This document shows positions 1 through 8,114 of a DNA stretch of 16,481 nt, one piece after another. The DNA comes from Bacteroidota bacterium (GTDB lineage Bacteria > Bacteroidota > Ignavibacteria > Kapaibacteriales > UBA2268): the NCBI GenBank assembly GCA_017428585.1, contig JAFRQN010000237.1, forward strand, positions 1-16,481. Direction: 5' to 3'. Under the pieces are notes generated by a model that saw only the letters and a list, made by a program, of their open reading frames with translations, ran no database searches and had not been told where the DNA came from. Made by a program: the position numbers and the translations under genes. How positions within the stretch are numbered: the stretch's first letter is position 1; the number at the start of each line of letters is the position of its first letter.

Positions 1-587
1 ATTTTGACCAATTAAGTTATTCGCCTGAACAATATGCTGTTTTTATGAAAGAAACAGGATTATTTGAGTTACTTGAAAACAAAATAATAAAAAATTTATA
101 TGATTATGTTCTTGGAGTAGAAACAGGATTAAATTCCAATGCTAGGAAAAATAGAAGTGGGCATATTATGGAAAATTTGGTAGAAAATTTTATTATCAAA
201 ACAGGTTATAAAAAAGAAGAATCATACTTTAAGGAAATGAATTCTGACCAAATAATAACTATGTGGAATTTAGATGTACCTACAGAAAACATTATAAATA
301 AAGAAAAGAAGAGATTTGATTTTGTTGTAAAAACAAATAAGTATATTTATGGAATTGAAACTAATTTTTATCATGGCGGTGGTTCTAAATTAAATGAAAC
401 AGCAAGAAGCTATAAACTATTAGCAGAAGAATTAAATAAAATTAAAGGTTTTAAATTTATTTGGATTACAGATGGATATGGTTGGAAAACAGTAAGGAAT
501 GGTTTAGAAGATGCTTTTAATACAATAGAAAATATTTATAATATTAATGATATTAAAAACGGAATTCTGAAAAAACTTCTTAAATAG
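1..587 (+). CDS. DpnII/MboI-type GATC restriction endonuclease, 5'-truncated
   Basis: Type II restriction endonuclease of the DpnII family, which cleaves unmethylated GATC. The frame is open from base 3 to the TAG at 585-587. The internal ATG at 45 is not the start, because the residues before it (FDQLSYSPEQYAVF) also match the family. Recognisable family blocks are GVETGLNSNARKNRSG followed by MENLVENF, then KRFDFVV, then GIETNFYHGGGSKLNETARS, then WITDGYGW near the C-terminus. The Asp of RFDF and the Glu of IETNFY are the likely metal-binding residues of the PD-(D/E)xK-like core. About 195 residues are visible; family members are close to 290, so roughly 90 N-terminal residues lie upstream. 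Cognate GATC adenine methyltransferase genes normally sit next to such genes and would have to be left of the window. The gene runs convergently toward recG and no terminator is evident in the 28-nt gap. The family call is from recalled sequence similarity. Confidence 0.88.
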   Translation, partial: FDQLSYSPEQYAVFMKETGLFELLENKIIKNLYDYVLGVETGLNSNARKNRSGHIMENLVENFIIKTGYKKEESYFKEMNSDQIITMWNLDVPTENIINKEKKRFDFVVKTNKYIYGIETNFYHGGGSKLNETARSYKLLAEELNKIKGFKFIWITDGYGWKTVRNGLEDAFNTIENIYNINDIKNGILKKLLK

Positions 588-615
588 TAAAATTATATTC
601 CAGTAAAATAACAAT

Positions 616-3087
616 TTACGCTATTTTATATACTTCTAATTTTTTAAGTATTTTTTCTTTAAGTACTTTATGATTTTCCTGTGATAAGTTCTCATCACTT
701 TCGATTATTTGATCTGCTATGGTATATGCTTGGCTTAATGCGTCCACATCTCTTTGTATATTAGAAAAATTAAATTGTTTTAGAAAACCAGCTTGAGCCG
801 TTCCATATAAATCGCCGCTTCCACGTATTTCAGCATCGACTTCTGCTATTTCAAATCCATCATTAGTCCCCTGCATAGTTTTCAGTCTTATGACAGCGTT
901 TATTTGTTCGTCATCATCTTGTTTTTTAGACAGCTGATATTTGAAATTATCTTGAGTCATCAAGAAACAATATGATTGTTCATTACTTCTTCCCACACGT
1001 CCTCTTAATTGATGAAGTTGAGAAAGTCCAAAACGTTCTGCATTTTCAATAACCATTACCGATGCATTAGGCACATCAATTCCAACTTCAATAACTGTCG
1101 TTGCAACAAGAATATCAAATTCTTTATTTAAGAATTTGTTCATTACCTCTTCTTTTTCATTCCAAGCCATTTGACCATGTACAAGACCGCATTTTAAATG
1201 CGGGAATATCTGATTTTGTATAATTCTGTGATGTTCAATAGCAGATTTTAGTTCCAGCTTGTCTGATTTTTCAATTAGAGGATAAACAATATATGCCTGT
1301 CTGCCCTTAATGATTTCATTATTTATGAAATTAAACATATTGTTTCTTTGATTTTCGAACACTATTTTTGTTTTTATCGGCAATCTGTTTTTGGGCATTG
1401 TTTTTATCACAGATACTTTCAAATCACCGTAAAGAGACATAGTAAGCGTGCGTGGAATAGGAGTAGCAGACATATACAAAACATGCGGCACATAATTATT
1501 GTCCATAGATTCTTCAGCCAGCTTAATTAAATCGCCGCGTTGTTTTACTCCAAATCTATGTTGTTCATCTATAACTATAAGTCCTAAATTTTTATATTTG
1601 ATATCTTTTTGGAATAATGCGTGTGTACCTATTATGAGATTGGCTTCGCCTGACAATAATTTTTCGCACAATTCAGCTTTTGCTTTTTTTCGCATTCCGC
1701 CTGTCAGTTGTGCTATATGAACATTATCAAAGTCATTTAATAGATTAGATATGGTATGAAAGTGCTGTTCAGCAAGTATTTCTGTTGGAGCAAGCATCAC
1801 AACTTGATAGCCTGCATCAATCACCATAAGCATTGTAAGAATAGATACTATTGTTTTTCCTGAACCAACATCACCCTGAAGCAGTCTTGTCATAGGTTTT
1901 CCTGATGCAAAATCTTTGGCAAAATCCCAAAGAACAGCACGCTGATCAGGACTTAACGCAAATGGAAGTTTATCAAACAGTTTCCGTGCAGACTTGCTTT
2001 TTTCTTTTATAATTATTCCAGATTCATTTTTGACATCTTTAATATTCTTTATTTTTATCGCTAATTGATATACAAGCAGCTCTTCTATTTTCATTCGATA
2101 CAATGCCCATTCTGCATCTAAAGTATTCTTTGGAAAATGCAGTGAATACAAAGCATCTTTCAAAGTAGGCAGAATAATCTCCTTTTTTGAACCATTATCT
2201 TCATATTTCAGTACAAACTGTTCTCTTATATCTCTTGACAAACTATCTGGAAGTTCTTCTATATACTTCTCGTATTTATCAAAAGCATTATGAATAATAC
2301 TTTTCAGCAAAGAATTATTAATTCTTGCGTTCTTCATTCCTTTTTTTAGAGAATATATAGGCGTTATATTATCTAAAACTGATGGATTATGTTCATCACC
2401 TTCATTTAATACTAAAATCTCTGTTGGATGAATAAACTGCAGCTTGTCAAATTTTATTTCTGGTCTTCCACTTACTATTAATACATCGCCCTTTTTATAT
2501 TTTTTATAATAACTATCTGCATATTGGAAAAAAAGTATTTCAAATATACAGCCTGTAAAATCACGCATTGTAAGTACTAATCTTTTTTTCCTATATGAAT
2601 AATTTATCAATTCAGCGCCAACAACTCTGCCTAATATATTTACTTCCTGCTTCAATGTAGCAAAGAAAGATTTTTTATTTAGTATTTCTTTAGTAAATTC
2701 AAAACGCTTAGCTGTTTTTAATAGTTCCACCTTCTTTGAAAAAGTAGGAGTATTTTTTTCTGTAAACAGCTGATATTTCTCTACATTATTAGATATGGTA
2801 TTGCTTGTATTTTGAGGTTTCTGGCTGTAAAGATTAGCAAAATCGAAATAGTAGTTATTATTGCTGCTATAAAAATTATTATATGCAGCAATAATATCCC
2901 GTACGGAACCTGCGTTTTTTCTATCTATATATCGTACAGGAAAGTATGTCAGCAAATCATATACGCTTTTTATGCCATCGCTGATAAGGGCATCAGCACG
3001 TCTGTCGCCCACGTCTTTTATATATCTTAGACGGGCATATTCCTCAGGCGTAATCTCCAAAGTTTTATTTACAGAAGTTTTTGACAT
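616..3087 (-). CDS. recG: ATP-dependent DNA helicase RecG
   Basis: RecG is a cytoplasmic superfamily 2 DNA translocase that remodels stalled replication forks and Holliday-type junctions. The 823-residue product contains an N-terminal DVGDRRADALISDGI helical segment (residues 25-40). A wedge/OB domain follows at about 148-228. The helicase core shows Walker A GDVGSGKT (405-412), the DEQH box (507-510), SAT (540-542), TTVIEVGIDVPNA (663-675) and motif VI QLRGRVGR (693-700). The RecG-type C-terminal hook RGSGDLYGTAQAG is at 755-767. It is longer than the usual 680-780 residues because an Asn/Tyr/Lys-rich stretch (about 67-145) separates the first helical segment from the wedge. All helicase motifs are intact, so it should be active. 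The ATG at 3085-3087 begins MSKTSVNKTL; no strong Shine-Dalgarno is visible. It lies beyond the terminator at 3203-3230, so it is probably transcribed from its own promoter. Confidence 0.96.
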   Translation of the reverse strand: MSKTSVNKTLEITPEEYARLRYIKDVGDRRADALISDGIKSVYDLLTYFPVRYIDRKNAGSVRDIIAAYNNFYSSNNNYYFDFANLYSQKPQNTSNTISNNVEKYQLFTEKNTPTFSKKVELLKTAKRFEFTKEILNKKSFFATLKQEVNILGRVVGAELINYSYRKKRLVLTMRDFTGCIFEILFFQYADSYYKKYKKGDVLIVSGRPEIKFDKLQFIHPTEILVLNEGDEHNPSVLDNITPIYSLKKGMKNARINNSLLKSIIHNAFDKYEKYIEELPDSLSRDIREQFVLKYEDNGSKKEIILPTLKDALYSLHFPKNTLDAEWALYRMKIEELLVYQLAIKIKNIKDVKNESGIIIKEKSKSARKLFDKLPFALSPDQRAVLWDFAKDFASGKPMTRLLQGDVGSGKTIVSILTMLMVIDAGYQVVMLAPTEILAEQHFHTISNLLNDFDNVHIAQLTGGMRKKAKAELCEKLLSGEANLIIGTHALFQKDIKYKNLGLIVIDEQHRFGVKQRGDLIKLAEESMDNNYVPHVLYMSATPIPRTLTMSLYGDLKVSVIKTMPKNRLPIKTKIVFENQRNNMFNFINNEIIKGRQAYIVYPLIEKSDKLELKSAIEHHRIIQNQIFPHLKCGLVHGQMAWNEKEEVMNKFLNKEFDILVATTVIEVGIDVPNASVMVIENAERFGLSQLHQLRGRVGRSNEQSYCFLMTQDNFKYQLSKKQDDDEQINAVIRLKTMQGTNDGFEIAEVDAEIRGSGDLYGTAQAGFLKQFNFSNIQRDVDALSQAYTIADQIIESDENLSQENHKVLKEKILKKLEVYKIA

Positions 3088-3105
3088 AAAAGTGTATATT
3101 AATGT

Positions 3106-3133
3106 ATAATATAAGTTCTATTAATAAATACAA
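3106..3133 (-). promoter_or_regulatory. candidate sigma-70-like promoter for recG
   Basis: Read on the minus strand, TTGTAT (3128-3133) and TATTAT (3106-3111) are separated by 16 nt and lie just upstream of the recG ATG. The region is almost purely A/T, so such hexamers arise easily by chance. The implied leader would be only about a dozen nucleotides. Weak support. Confidence 0.2.
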
Positions 3134-3202
3134 ATATAACAAAAATATGATAATTTTTTATATTAAAAGAATTATATAAGTATATAATAACATATATAAA
3201 CA

Positions 3203-3230
3203 AAAAGAGCAGTATTAATACTGCTCTTTT
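3203..3230 (-). terminator. rho-independent terminator after the S9 peptidase gene
   Basis: A perfect 28-nt inverted repeat with 14-nt arms. The core GAGCAGTATT pairs with AATACTGCTC, flanked by A and T runs. Read on the minus strand it is a GC-containing stem closing on a TTAA-type loop and followed by TTTTT, 33 nt beyond the stop of the S9 peptidase gene. It should end the envelope operon before recG. The symmetric A/T flanks mean it could also work in the other direction, but no plus-strand gene leads into it. Confidence 0.88.
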
Positions 3231-3263
3231 ATTTAATAATATATGTTTTTAATATATTTTTGA

Positions 3264-5339
3264 TTATTCTGCTGGAGCTGTTTCTGGCTCTTCAGGTAAA
3301 TTAGTATATTTATCAAAGAAATCAAAAACTTCATTAAACCAAATAATATATTCTTGTGATTTTGCTATAAAATGAGTCTCATCAGGATATACTATAAGCT
3401 CTGATGGAATTTTCTTAACTTGAGCTACAGTAAAGGCTTCCAAACTTTGAGTGTAAGGTACTCTGAAATCATATTCGCCTGTTGAAATAATTATAGGAGT
3501 ATCCCAATTATCAGCAAAATTATGTGGAGAGTTTTTCAAATAGAAATCCTTATTTTTTGCTTCCCAATATGGTCCACCATATTCCCAATCAGGGAAGAAT
3601 AACTCTTCTGTTGCACCGTACATACTTGTGAAATCAAAAACGCCGCAGTGAGACATAAATGCCTTAAAACGTTTATTGTGATTGCCTGCAAGCCAGAATG
3701 TAGTAAATCCACCTGCTGAAGCACCTATTGCAACGCATTTATTGCTGTCTATATAGCTTTCTTTTCTCATAGCATCAGTTGCATCCAAAATATCCTGCAT
3801 TGGCTTTCCACCCCAATCGCCTGTGATTGCATCTATCCAGTCTTGTCCAAATCCTGGACAGCCGCGTCTATTAGGAGCAACAAGTACATAATCACGTGAT
3901 GTCAATAAAGACATATTCCAACGATAACCGAATGCTTGGCTTATCATTTGCTGTGGACCGCCTTGGCAGTAAGTAATCAAAGGATATTTTTTGTTTTTGT
4001 CAAAGTTTGGAGGGAATACCACCCAGCAATGAACTTTTTTACCGTCTCTTGTATCGATCCAGCGTTCTTCAAATGTACAGAAAGCATATTTTCTCATTAT
4101 ATCTTTATTGATATTTGTTATTTGTCTAACATCGCCTCCTGATGTAGAAATTGAACAAATATCAAGTGGTTTTGCCATACTTGTTACACCAAAAACTAAT
4201 GTTTTGCCTGCTTTGTCAATAGACAATCCTGAATAATCATAATCGCCTTTTGAGAATTGAACAAATTTTTTATCTGCTATATTTGCCTTAAATATCTGCA
4301 TTGTTCCTTGACAAGTAGCAGTTGCAAAAATAGATTTGCTGTCTGGAGTCCAGATATATTCATCTATCCATTGGTCGAAGCCTTGAGTAAGTTCTGTAAA
4401 TTCTTTCTTTGCTTTATTATATACCATTAATCTTATTCTATCAGATTCAAAACCTGCTCTTAATTGGCTTGTAAACGCAATATATTTGCCATCTGGAGAA
4501 TATGCAGGATTCTTATCATAGCCGAGGAAACCCTCTGTTAAGTTAGTTGTTTCACCGCCTTCTAATTTGTAGATATAAATATCAGAGTTTGTGTTGCGGG
4601 CAAAATCTACTCCTGTATATTTCTTACAGGTATATAAAATTTCCTTTGAATCAGGAGACCATGATATTTCATTTGGACCACCAAAAGGTACTAGCGGAGA
4701 ATCGTAAGGTTCGTTTGGCATGATATCTTTTGCAAATGAAGCTGGACCGTTTATCGGCATTACAAATATATGACTGTAAGTACCGTCAAGCCAATGATCC
4801 CAATGACGAACAGGAATTTCTGTATATATTCTTATATTTGCTTTTGCACAATCTGGATATTTTGCAGCAAAAGTCTTTTTTACTCTTACTGATTTGGTAA
4901 ATGAAAAATGTTCTCCATTTGGTGAAAACTGCAAATTTGATATTGGATCATTGAATGTAGCAACTTTTGTTGGTGCGCCATTTGGAACATAAACGCTGTA
5001 TATATAATATGTACCTGCTTTATTTTGTATATAAGCAAGTTTCTTTCCATCAGCGCTCCATACAGGAGAATCTATTGGATCATCATCTGTTTTTATTTCT
5101 AAAGTCTCATCACCTGATTTTGACACTAAAAACAGCTTGTGTTTCATTGTGTTGTCTTCAATAGATGGAGTTGTAGTTTGATATGCTATCCATTCACCGC
5201 TTGGTGAAATTGAAAAATTGCTTATTCTATGGATAGAATAAAGAGCTTCTACCGTTATATTTTCTTTTGCATTTGCAGTATTCATAAAGCAAACCAAAAA
5301 TAAAATAATAGATAATGAATATAAATATTTTTTAAACAT
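3264..5339 (-). CDS. exported S9-family dipeptidyl-peptidase (DPP5-like)
   Basis: Serine exopeptidase of the prolyl-oligopeptidase clan, probably removing dipeptides from oligopeptides in the periplasm. The 691-residue product starts with a signal peptide (MFKKYLYSLSIILFLVCF, likely cleaved after ANA-24). A beta-propeller follows at about 30-410, with repeated SPSGEWIAY / SADGKKLAY / SPDGKYIAFT blades. An alpha/beta hydrolase domain occupies about 420-680. The catalytic triad is Ser541 in GASAGGF, Asp624 in GEYDFRVP and His656 in DETHF. The blocks YCQGGPQQ, APNRRGCPGFGQDW and ISTGEYDFRVP resemble bacterial DPP5 rather than DPP4, so a preference for Ala or hydrophobic P1 residues is likely by analogy. 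One oddity: the residue after the catalytic Ser is Ala instead of the usual Tyr. A minus-strand AAGAAG lies 4 nt before the ATG. It is the last gene of a co-directional set, 52 nt after the outer-membrane protein gene, and is followed by a terminator. Confidence 0.9.
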   Translation of the reverse strand: MFKKYLYSLSIILFLVCFMNTANAKENITVEALYSIHRISNFSISPSGEWIAYQTTTPSIEDNTMKHKLFLVSKSGDETLEIKTDDDPIDSPVWSADGKKLAYIQNKAGTYYIYSVYVPNGAPTKVATFNDPISNLQFSPNGEHFSFTKSVRVKKTFAAKYPDCAKANIRIYTEIPVRHWDHWLDGTYSHIFVMPINGPASFAKDIMPNEPYDSPLVPFGGPNEISWSPDSKEILYTCKKYTGVDFARNTNSDIYIYKLEGGETTNLTEGFLGYDKNPAYSPDGKYIAFTSQLRAGFESDRIRLMVYNKAKKEFTELTQGFDQWIDEYIWTPDSKSIFATATCQGTMQIFKANIADKKFVQFSKGDYDYSGLSIDKAGKTLVFGVTSMAKPLDICSISTSGGDVRQITNINKDIMRKYAFCTFEERWIDTRDGKKVHCWVVFPPNFDKNKKYPLITYCQGGPQQMISQAFGYRWNMSLLTSRDYVLVAPNRRGCPGFGQDWIDAITGDWGGKPMQDILDATDAMRKESYIDSNKCVAIGASAGGFTTFWLAGNHNKRFKAFMSHCGVFDFTSMYGATEELFFPDWEYGGPYWEAKNKDFYLKNSPHNFADNWDTPIIISTGEYDFRVPYTQSLEAFTVAQVKKIPSELIVYPDETHFIAKSQEYIIWFNEVFDFFDKYTNLPEEPETAPAE

Positions 5340-5391
5340 ATTGCTTCTTTATTTAATTATAATTATTTCTTAAATTATTTTATTATTCAAA

Positions 5392-6171
5392 TTAATAATT
5401 GAACAAACCGATGAAAACACCGAATTTAACATTTAAGCCTTGAGGCATCATAGTACTTGGTACGTTGTTATAAGCGTTGCCACCGTTTATAGACCAAGCA
5501 TTGTCTGCGAATGGATTATCAAAATCTATTAGATAGCTGACACCCAAACGAAGCATTAATAAGCTGGTAACAGCATATTCTATGTTTAATTGAGGTTCTA
5601 CTGCCCAATATGAGTATTTTATTTGTTCATTATAGTAATTTGTTGTTTCTCCAAATTCTACGCTTGTCGGCGATGTAAAATTATTTAATGTCATCTTGCC
5701 AAAGTTTAAGCCAATTCCAGGAGCAACAGCAAAAGATGAGAATGGAAGCAAAGCGTATGAAAATACAACACCTGTCATATTATTAGAAAGTTCTGATGTA
5801 TATTTTAACTTAGCTTCTGTATCTTCCATTGCAGCCTCTGCATCACGGAGCTTAGAAACATTTTGATATGTTACACCTAATCTCAAATTATGAGGCAGTG
5901 CTGTAAAAAATTCTATTCCTAATGGGAAAAGAGGACCGTCAAAATCTTTTAATGATTTTGGTGCAAGATATTTGCTGTTTATATCATCATAATTCATAAA
6001 CAATAAATTTCCTGTTACACCTAATCCTAATGAGAAATAGCCTGCTGATGCGTCTATTTCTTCATTTTCAAATTCAAAATCATCTAATCTATCATCTTGT
6101 GCATTAATATTGGCAATACATGCAATATTAAAAACAAGAGATGCAAGAATAAAGAATAATATTTTTTTCAT
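5392..6171 (-). CDS. putative outer-membrane beta-barrel protein
   Basis: A 259-residue exported protein of unknown specific function. It begins with a signal peptide (MKKILFFILASLVFNIAC...) with a plausible signal peptidase I site at INA-24|QD. Cys18 does not sit in a good lipobox, since Asn is at -3, so a lipoprotein is less likely. After an acidic segment (DDRLDDFEFENEEID), the chain alternates polar and hydrophobic residues in barrel-like strands, e.g. YFSLGLGVTGNLLFM, HNLRLGVTYQNV, AVAPGIGLNFG and LNVKFGVFIGLFNY. It ends in an aromatic residue, as beta-barrel substrates of the BAM complex do. The size would suit an 8-10-strand barrel. An A-rich AAAGAAAG directly precedes the ATG. It lies 56 nt after the sugar-transferase gene and 52 nt before the S9 peptidase gene with no hairpin in either gap, so all three are probably co-transcribed. 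Barrel topology is inferred from pattern only. Confidence 0.75.
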   Translation of the reverse strand: MKKILFFILASLVFNIACIANINAQDDRLDDFEFENEEIDASAGYFSLGLGVTGNLLFMNYDDINSKYLAPKSLKDFDGPLFPLGIEFFTALPHNLRLGVTYQNVSKLRDAEAAMEDTEAKLKYTSELSNNMTGVVFSYALLPFSSFAVAPGIGLNFGKMTLNNFTSPTSVEFGETTNYYNEQIKYSYWAVEPQLNIEYAVTSLLMLRLGVSYLIDFDNPFADNAWSINGGNAYNNVPSTMMPQGLNVKFGVFIGLFNY

Positions 6172-6227
6172 CTTTCTTTACTGATTATTTATTTTATTAA
6201 TTATTTAATTTGCTTTGTTATGGAATA

Positions 6228-7709
6228 TTAATTTCCAGTACCTTTTATTATAGCTGCAATAGTTTTGCCTACAAGAATACAGTCTAATGAGAACGACCAG
6301 TTTCTTACATAGTATTCTTCTATTCTTAGACGTTCTTCAAATGTAGAGCTTCTATCTGTTACCTGCCATAAACCGCTTACACCTGGTTTTACCTGAAAAA
6401 TAGGATGTGTAGGTTTTATTTTTTCAACTTCCCATGCTAAATAGGCTCTTGGACCTATCAAGCTCATATCGCCTTTTATTACATTAAAAAACTGTGGAAG
6501 TTCATCGAGACTATATTTTCTAATAAATTTTCCTACACGGGTTAATCGCGGATCATTGTCTATTTTATGGAATTTATCAAAATCTTCCTGTAATTTCTTG
6601 TTGTTATGCAGCACTTCTTTTAATCTGTCTTCTGCATCTATCTGCATACTGCGGAATTTATACATTCCAAAATCTTTCTTGCTTACTCCGCAGCGCTGCT
6701 GACAGAATAAAATATTGCCTTTGGAATCTAACTTTATTAAAACTGCTACGATTATCTGTATTGGACTTGTTAGTACTATCAATATAGATGTTAAAACTAA
6801 GTCAAAGATACGTTTTTTAATTTGAGACGAACGCTTTAATAATTTAGTTTGAACTTCCAGACCAAGAACGCCGCCCAAATCCTGTGTTGAAGTCCAGATG
6901 CCTGAATTAAACATATCTGGAATAATTGTCAGATTAGAAAAATATGCTGAATTTTTTCTAATTATGTTTAATTGGTCTGCGGAAGGCACCTTCGGCATAG
7001 CAATTATTGCATGCTTTATATTAAGTTTTTTAGATATTTTTGGTATTATATTCAAGCCTCCTACAACAGGAACTTCCTCTATATAACCCCATTTATCTAC
7101 ATCGTCATCTATTATTACAACTGGCTTTAAGCCTAATAATTTCTGTTTATTTAATGTATTTGTTACCTTATGGCCTGTTCGTCCTGCACCAATTATCATT
7201 ATAGGGATTCCCCACCAATCTTTCTTGGATAATAATGTTTTGGTTAATGTCCTTAATGGAAGAGTAATGCAGTTTATTATAAACCAGGCTGTTATCAAGA
7301 ATATGTAAGGATGAATCGAAGCAGGTTTTAACGCTATCGCTGCAACCGCTCCTAATATGCTGAGTATAATTGTTGAAGATATTATTATTGCCTTAAATTC
7401 TGTTACTTGATCTTTCCCGTATGATGGATATAGTCCGCCAAAATAGTAAAATAAATTAAATATAGGAAGCGTCAGCAAAATTATATTCATTGAATTAGCA
7501 AATACATCATTCATACTGTAATCTAATATAAAATATTGACTTAGTATTGCTAATATGAAGCTTATTCCTGTACTTAGCATATCGCTTATTATCAAAAACA
7601 AGCTGGTATATATTTTGCTTAATCGCGATCTATTTTTATTTGTTTTAAATGCTGGATCTTTTAATATATTTGTTAAATCTTGTAATTTTAATTTCTTAGT
7701 ATCTAACAT
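6228..7709 (-). CDS. undecaprenyl-phosphate sugar-1-phosphate transferase (WbaP-like)
   Basis: Large-type monotopic phosphoglycosyl transferase. This family moves a sugar-1-phosphate from a UDP-sugar to undecaprenyl phosphate, the first membrane step of surface-polysaccharide synthesis. The 493 residues show a short cytoplasmic N-terminus and about four hydrophobic helices (33-63, 73-95, 105-127, 133-155). A nucleotide-fold-like regulatory domain with GAGRTG (174-179) follows. The C-terminal catalytic domain contains the re-entrant helix KRIFDLVLTSILIVLTSPI (299-317), KFRSM (351-355), the Asp-Glu catalytic dyad in LDELPQ (402-403), KGDMSLIGPRAYL (412-424) and PGVSGLWQV (442-450). Length and domain order match WbaP/RfbP. 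The actual sugar cannot be read from sequence. No other polysaccharide gene is in view, so its pathway partners are elsewhere. It is first in the minus-strand set that continues into the barrel protein and S9 peptidase genes. The ATG at 7707-7709 lacks an obvious Shine-Dalgarno. Confidence 0.93.
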   Translation of the reverse strand: MLDTKKLKLQDLTNILKDPAFKTNKNRSRLSKIYTSLFLIISDMLSTGISFILAILSQYFILDYSMNDVFANSMNIILLTLPIFNLFYYFGGLYPSYGKDQVTEFKAIIISSTIILSILGAVAAIALKPASIHPYIFLITAWFIINCITLPLRTLTKTLLSKKDWWGIPIMIIGAGRTGHKVTNTLNKQKLLGLKPVVIIDDDVDKWGYIEEVPVVGGLNIIPKISKKLNIKHAIIAMPKVPSADQLNIIRKNSAYFSNLTIIPDMFNSGIWTSTQDLGGVLGLEVQTKLLKRSSQIKKRIFDLVLTSILIVLTSPIQIIVAVLIKLDSKGNILFCQQRCGVSKKDFGMYKFRSMQIDAEDRLKEVLHNNKKLQEDFDKFHKIDNDPRLTRVGKFIRKYSLDELPQFFNVIKGDMSLIGPRAYLAWEVEKIKPTHPIFQVKPGVSGLWQVTDRSSTFEERLRIEEYYVRNWSFSLDCILVGKTIAAIIKGTGN

Positions 7710-7760
7710 ATATTATTGTATATTTATGTATTCTTTATTTTTTAAAATTAAAATTTTTCT

Positions 7761-7788
7761 AAAATAACAAATTTTAACGACATTTCAA
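7761..7788 (-). promoter_or_regulatory. candidate promoter for the sugar transferase-barrel-peptidase operon
   Basis: On the minus strand, TTGAAA (7783-7788) is followed after 16 nt by TATTTT (7761-7766), which is preceded by TGT and so resembles an extended -10 element. It lies between the terminator of the giant upstream gene and the sugar-transferase start, which is where a promoter is needed, and would give a leader of about 45 nt. The surrounding A/T richness makes chance matches likely. Confidence 0.3.
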
Positions 7789-7849
7789 AAAACTTTATTT
7801 CTTTCAAGACTTTTAAGATTTTTGATTTGCTAATTTTGATATATTAAAT

Positions 7850-7881
7850 AAAAAAAGGAAGGTATAAACCTTCCTTTTTTT
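7850..7881 (-). terminator. rho-independent terminator after the giant fibre gene
   Basis: The stem GGAAGGT (7857-7863) pairs with ACCTTCC (7868-7874) around an ATAA loop, with seven A on the left and seven T on the right. On the minus strand this is a GC-rich 7-bp hairpin followed by a run of T, starting 20 nt beyond the giant gene's stop codon. It separates the giant gene from the sugar-transferase operon. Confidence 0.92.
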
Positions 7882-7901
7882 AATCTTTAATCAAGAATGG
7901 A

Positions 7902-8114
7902 TTATTGTATTACATGCCATGCAGATCCTACATAAATTAATGTTACCATTTTATTTGCAGGAAGAGAGACAATATCTTGATTATTGCTATTTTTAATAGT
8001 ATAAGTAGTATTCTGACCACTTATCAAATAAATTATTTGCCCTGCATTACCATTAGATAATTGTCTATTCTGAGTATTACCTGTTATTAAAATTACAGTT
8101 TTACCTGATGGATT
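7902..8114 (-). other. C-terminal cap domain of the giant fibre protein
   Basis: The last 70 residues begin NPSGKTVILITGNTQNRQLS and end VTLIYVGSAWHVIQ. They have none of the AVT, YTK or KAD repeats found elsewhere and hold the protein's only Trp. The alternating hydrophobic pattern suggests a small beta-sandwich. Similar short beta caps close many trimeric phage fibres, where they trigger trimer folding or bind receptors; that role here is inference. Confidence 0.55.

Noticed and set aside
45..587. Restriction-enzyme gene starting at the ATG at 45
   Set aside because: The frame is open to the window's left edge and the residues before this Met match the DpnII family, so the Met is internal.
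588..615. Shared bidirectional terminator between the convergent restriction and recG genes
   Set aside because: The 28-nt gap and its edges contain no stem with a T run that I can find.
5340..5391. TAATTATAATTA palindrome between the barrel-protein and peptidase genes as a terminator
   Set aside because: It is pure A/T, imperfect when extended, and lacks a stable stem and T run; such palindromes are expected by chance in this composition.
6117..6122. Lipoprotein signal at Cys18 of the barrel protein
   Set aside because: The residue at -3 is Asn rather than a hydrophobic one, and a better signal peptidase I site follows at residue 24.
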